Positions 6,392 through 9,125 of a DNA stretch of 9,125 nt are shown piece after piece. The notes under the pieces are model-generated. The model ran no database searches, was not told the DNA's origin, and worked only from the letters and a program-made list of their open reading frames with translations. A program made the translations under genes and the position numbers. The stretch comes from Dehalococcoidales bacterium (GTDB lineage Bacteria; Chloroflexota; Dehalococcoidia; Dehalococcoidales; UBA5760): NCBI GenBank assembly GCA_030640485.1, contig DAOWJG010000175.1:1-9125 (forward strand), written 5' to 3'. Positions within the stretch are counted from its first letter, which is position 1, and each line of letters begins with the position of its first letter.

Positions 6392-8170
6392 ATGCCACGA
6401 GAAAGAGATGGAAGTTGGCTGGTGAAGGTAGGGCTTGCTTCTTGTGGTATCGCCGCTGGTGGCAGAAAGGTATACGATGCTTTTCTTACCCAACTTCGTG
6501 ACGGGGCTCTAGATACTGAGCTGAAGCAGACCGGGTGTTTGGGCATGTGCTACAACGAGGTGTTGGTGGAGGTTTTATCTCCCCAGAAGGAACGCACCTT
6601 TTATGGCAGGGTTACCCCGGATAGGGTTGACCGTATCATTAATGAGCACCTGGTTCAAGGCAGGCCGGTTACTGAATGGGTTATACCGCCTGAGGAAATA
6701 AACAGCCTTCTGGCAAAGCAGAAGAGAATTGTCCTCCGAAACTGCGGCATAATTGACCCCGAATCCATTGATGACTACCTAGCGGCGGAGGGCTATAAGG
6801 CGATAGAGAAGATACTGAGCAGTATGTCACCCCTGGAAGTAATTGATGAGATTACCAATTCTGGCTTGAGGGGGAGGGGTGGCGCCGGCTTTCCTACCGG
6901 CATAAAATGGGGTTTGGCTCGTGAGTCTCCCAGCCGGCAAAAATACATAATATGTAACGCCGATGAAGGCGACCCCGGGGCTTTTATGGACCGGAGTGTC
7001 CTGGAAAGTGACCCGCACAGTATTATTGAAGGTATGCTGATCGCGGGCTATGCGGTTGGCGCCTCAGAGGGCTATATTTACGTGAGAGCCGAGTATCCAC
7101 TGGCTATTAAGCGCTTAGAGCTAGCCCTGGCTGATGCTAGGGAGACGGGGTTTATCGGTGAGAATGTCCTGGGCTATGATTTTGATTTTGATATAAAGAT
7201 TAGACAGGGGGCTGGCGCATTTGTCTGCGGTGAGGAAACGGCTCTTCTTATGTCTATAGAGGGGAGGCGGGGGATGCCCCGGTTCCGTCCTCCCTTTCCC
7301 GCCCAGTCTGGATTGTGGGGCAAACCTACCACCATCAATAATGTAGAGACTTTAGCCAATGTAGCCTGGATTATTCTTCATGGTGCCTCGGCCTATAGTG
7401 TCTACGGCACTGAGAAAAGTAAAGGGACCAAGGTCTTTGCCCTGGCGGGTACGATTGCCCATGGTGGGCTAATTGAGGTGCCCATGGGTATTACCCTGAG
7501 GGAGATCGTCTTTGACATCGGTGGCGGCACCTCCACCGGGCTGGAGTTTAAAGCCGTCCAGATTGGGGGGCCATCGGGTGGTGTGATTCCCGCTAGTTTA
7601 GCCGATACCCCGGTAGATTATGAGTCGGTAACCAAGACTGGTGCCATTATGGGCTCGGGTGGACTCATCGTTATGGATGAAACCAGCTGCATGCTGGACA
7701 TCGCCAAGTTCTTCCTCAATTTCACCCAGGATGAATCCTGTGGTAAGTGCACCTTTTGCCGTATTGGCACCCTGCGTATGCAGGAAATCCTGAAGCGGAT
7801 TACCGAGGGTAACGGTCGCGGTGAAGATATAGAAATCCTTGAGGAATTAGCTCAGAATGTAAAGCGGGCTTCATTATGCGGGTTGGGACAGACGGCACCG
7901 AACCCGGTATTAACCACGCTTAAGTACTTCCGTAATGAATACGAAGAGCATATCAATGAGAAGAAATGTCGGGCTAAGAAATGCCAGGCCTTAATTACCT
8001 ATGAGATTATCCCGGAAAAGTGTCCCGGGTGTGGGCTCTGTGCCAAATATTGCCCCACCGGGGCTATCTCAGGGGAGAAAAAGCAGCCCTACGTTATTGA
8101 CCAGGAGCAGTGCGTTCGCTGCGGACTGTGTATGAATGTGTGTCGCCTGGATGCGGTATCTGTTCACTGA
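6392..8170 (+). CDS. nuoF: NuoF-like NADH-binding FMN/iron-sulfur subunit with extra ferredoxin domains (HndC/HydB type, possible StnB)
   Basis: This 592-residue subunit oxidises or reduces NAD(H) through FMN. The order of domains is: an N-terminal thioredoxin-like domain (about 9-88) with Cys18, Cys49 and Cys53; the NADH/FMN fold with GLRGRGGAGFPTGIKW (158-173), NADEGDPGAFMDR (189-201) and GAGAFVCGEETALL (273-286); an SLBB-type region around GGPSGG (392-397); a [4Fe-4S] site with Cys450, Cys453, Cys456 and Cys496; and a C-terminal two-cluster ferredoxin (Cys544/547/550/554 and Cys574/577/580/584). Complex I NuoF (about 430-450 residues) lacks the first and last domains. This longer form is typical of HndC/HydB of electron-bifurcating hydrogenases and relatives. 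Only three cysteines are seen in the N-terminal domain, where NuoE has four. ATG 6392 has AGGAG 6 nt upstream. The stop overlaps the ribosome binding site of the next gene. Confidence 0.96.
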   Translation: MPRERDGSWLVKVGLASCGIAAGGRKVYDAFLTQLRDGALDTELKQTGCLGMCYNEVLVEVLSPQKERTFYGRVTPDRVDRIINEHLVQGRPVTEWVIPPEEINSLLAKQKRIVLRNCGIIDPESIDDYLAAEGYKAIEKILSSMSPLEVIDEITNSGLRGRGGAGFPTGIKWGLARESPSRQKYIICNADEGDPGAFMDRSVLESDPHSIIEGMLIAGYAVGASEGYIYVRAEYPLAIKRLELALADARETGFIGENVLGYDFDFDIKIRQGAGAFVCGEETALLMSIEGRRGMPRFRPPFPAQSGLWGKPTTINNVETLANVAWIILHGASAYSVYGTEKSKGTKVFALAGTIAHGGLIEVPMGITLREIVFDIGGGTSTGLEFKAVQIGGPSGGVIPASLADTPVDYESVTKTGAIMGSGGLIVMDETSCMLDIAKFFLNFTQDESCGKCTFCRIGTLRMQEILKRITEGNGRGEDIEILEELAQNVKRASLCGLGQTAPNPVLTTLKYFRNEYEEHINEKKCRAKKCQALITYEIIPEKCPGCGLCAKYCPTGAISGEKKQPYVIDQEQCVRCGLCMNVCRLDAVSVH

Positions 8171-8174
8171 GGAG
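8168..8174 (+). promoter_or_regulatory. ribosome binding site overlapping the preceding stop codon
   Basis: TGAGGAG contains the TGA stop of the NuoF-like gene and lies 6 nt before the ATG at 8181. The 10-bp gap and this overlap favour translational coupling, as expected for subunits of one complex. It also decides the start of the last gene, which has no better upstream candidate. Confidence 0.8.
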
Positions 8175-8180
8175 AAATAA

Positions 8181-9125
8181 ATGCCTAAGGTTTCGTTTAC
8201 CCTGGACGGGGAAAGAGTTGAAGTGGAGGCCGGAACCACCGTTCTGGAGGCGGCAGAGCAGCAGGGGGTGGAAGTACCCACCCTCTGTCATGACCCTCGT
8301 CTCAAACCGACCGCCGCCTGTCGTATGTGTCTCGTCGAGGTGGAAAGGGCTCGCGGGCCAATACCAGCCTGCACCACACCGGTAACCGAAGGCATGGTGG
8401 TGAGGACAAAAACCGATGACCTTGCCAACCTGCACCGGATGGCTCTGGAACTGCTTCTTTCTGACCACTATGGTGATTGTATTGCCCCCTGTAAGCTTGC
8501 CTGTCCTGCCGGCATAGATATTCAGGGCTATATTGCCCTTATCGCCAACGGTCAGTACCAGGAAGCATTAAAACTGATTAAGGAGTCTAATCCCCTGCCT
8601 CTTGTCTGTGGGCGAGTCTGCCCCCGTTTCTGTGAAATCAAGTGTCGTCGAAGTGTGGTTGATGAGCCGATAGCGATAAATATGCTGAAGCGTTTTGTCG
8701 CCGATTACGATATTGATAATACCGAACCCTATCAGCCTGAACCTAAACCGGCTACGGGGCATAAAGTAGCTGTTGTCGGTGGTGGTCCGGCTGGCTTATC
8801 CGCTGCCTATTACCTTGCCCTTGAAGGGCATGAGGTAACCATCTTTGATGCCAACCCCAAGCTGGGGGGCATGCTGAGATACGGTATTCCCGAATACCGC
8901 TTGCCGAAAGCAATTCTGGATAAGGAAATAGCAATTATTACTGGTCTATGTCATGACGTTTACGGTAACGTGTCGCTGGGTAAAGACTTTACCCTTGAAA
9001 GTCTTAAGGCTATGGGCTATGAGGCCATCTTTATTGCCCTTGGTGCCTGGGCAAACCAGAAGATGAAAATTGAGGGAGAAGACCTACCCGGGGTTCTTTC
9101 TGGAATAGGGTTCCTCCGTGATATG
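8181..9125 (+). CDS. [2Fe-2S] ferredoxin-GltD/NfnB-like FAD-NAD(P) oxidoreductase fusion (possible StnC), 3' end outside window
   Basis: The first 315 residues are present and the frame is open at the window end. Residues 1-75 form a NuoG-type plant-like [2Fe-2S] domain with Cys36-x10-Cys47-x2-Cys50-x13-Cys64. Residues 95-160 form the GltD/dihydropyrimidine dehydrogenase-like iron-sulfur domain, with HYGDCIAPCKLACP (His96, Cys100, Cys104, Cys108) and CGRVCPRFCEIKC (Cys143, Cys147, Cys151, Cys155). From 195 on comes the FAD fold: VAVVGGGPAG (196-205), an acidic strand end (TIFDAN) and GGMLRYGIPEYRLPK (229-243), all GltD/NfnB hallmarks. In NfnB and StnC this kind of protein handles NADP(H) and is linked to bifurcation. 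The gene follows the NuoF-like gene by 10 bp. The missing part should include the NAD(P)-binding Rossmann half. It could instead continue into a hydrogenase or formate dehydrogenase domain, which would change the assignment. Confidence 0.92.
   Translation, partial: MPKVSFTLDGERVEVEAGTTVLEAAEQQGVEVPTLCHDPRLKPTAACRMCLVEVERARGPIPACTTPVTEGMVVRTKTDDLANLHRMALELLLSDHYGDCIAPCKLACPAGIDIQGYIALIANGQYQEALKLIKESNPLPLVCGRVCPRFCEIKCRRSVVDEPIAINMLKRFVADYDIDNTEPYQPEPKPATGHKVAVVGGGPAGLSAAYYLALEGHEVTIFDANPKLGGMLRYGIPEYRLPKAILDKEIAIITGLCHDVYGNVSLGKDFTLESLKAMGYEAIFIALGAWANQKMKIEGEDLPGVLSGIGFLRDM

Noticed and set aside
5840..8170. Membrane complex I (nuo) operon
   Set aside because: The NuoF-like protein has extra ferredoxin domains, the next gene is a GltD-like fusion and not a NuoG, and no membrane subunits follow, so a soluble complex is more likely.
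8094..8468. 124-codon minus-strand frame across the NuoF-like end and the start of the flavoprotein fusion
   Set aside because: Both plus-strand genes here carry intact cysteine motifs through this stretch, so the antisense frame is not a credible gene.

Overview
The window looks like part of the chromosome of a strictly anaerobic bacterium with moderate GC content. It combines an MttB-family corrinoid methyltransferase with no in-frame amber codon, a soluble NuoE/NuoF-type flavin and iron-sulfur module, and a PAS-rich NarX-like sensor. This mix fits uncultured Chloroflexota (Dehalococcoidia-like) or acetogen-like Firmicutes. I lean towards Chloroflexota, but that is inference from gene content and not a phylogenetic result.

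Left region, plus strand (1-2261): the C-terminal bulk of an MttB-superfamily methyltransferase, cut by the window start, is followed by a small class I SAM-dependent methyltransferase. No corrinoid protein or corrinoid activator is visible, so any partners must lie upstream or elsewhere. A short gap containing an imperfect stem-loop (2284-2327) separates these genes from the oppositely oriented next pair.

Middle region, minus strand (5245 down to 2328): a two-component system. The NarL/FixJ response regulator is transcribed first and a membrane-anchored histidine kinase with three PAS domains and HisKA_3/HATPase domains follows. A good sigma70-type promoter (TTGAGT, 17 nt, TAAAAT) lies at 5293-5321 on the minus strand. 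The first PAS domain carries a cluster of cysteines.

Right region, plus strand (5487-9125, running off the end): a tightly spaced operon of four genes. These are a stand-alone Lrp/AsnC ligand-binding (RAM) domain protein, a NuoE-like [2Fe-2S] subunit, a NuoF-like NADH/FMN subunit with an extra N-terminal thioredoxin-like domain and C-terminal 2x[4Fe-4S] ferredoxin, and a fusion of a NuoG-type [2Fe-2S] domain to a GltD/NfnB-like FAD-NAD(P) oxidoreductase, cut by the window end. This subunit set matches the electron-bifurcating Stn (Sporomusa-type Nfn) transhydrogenases, which couple NADH, NADPH and ferredoxin. That assignment is the most interesting reading of the window, but the end of the last gene is missing and a hydrogenase or formate dehydrogenase complex cannot be excluded.

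The 241-bp divergent region between the two-component system and the redox operon holds the minus-strand promoter and a trio of CCCTGAGG-like elements, two of them direct repeats exactly 21 bp apart. This arrangement suggests a shared regulatory region, possibly acted on by the neighbouring response regulator. A working model is an anaerobe that demethylates a quaternary or tertiary amine and balances its NADH, NADPH and ferredoxin pools with a regulated bifurcating complex.
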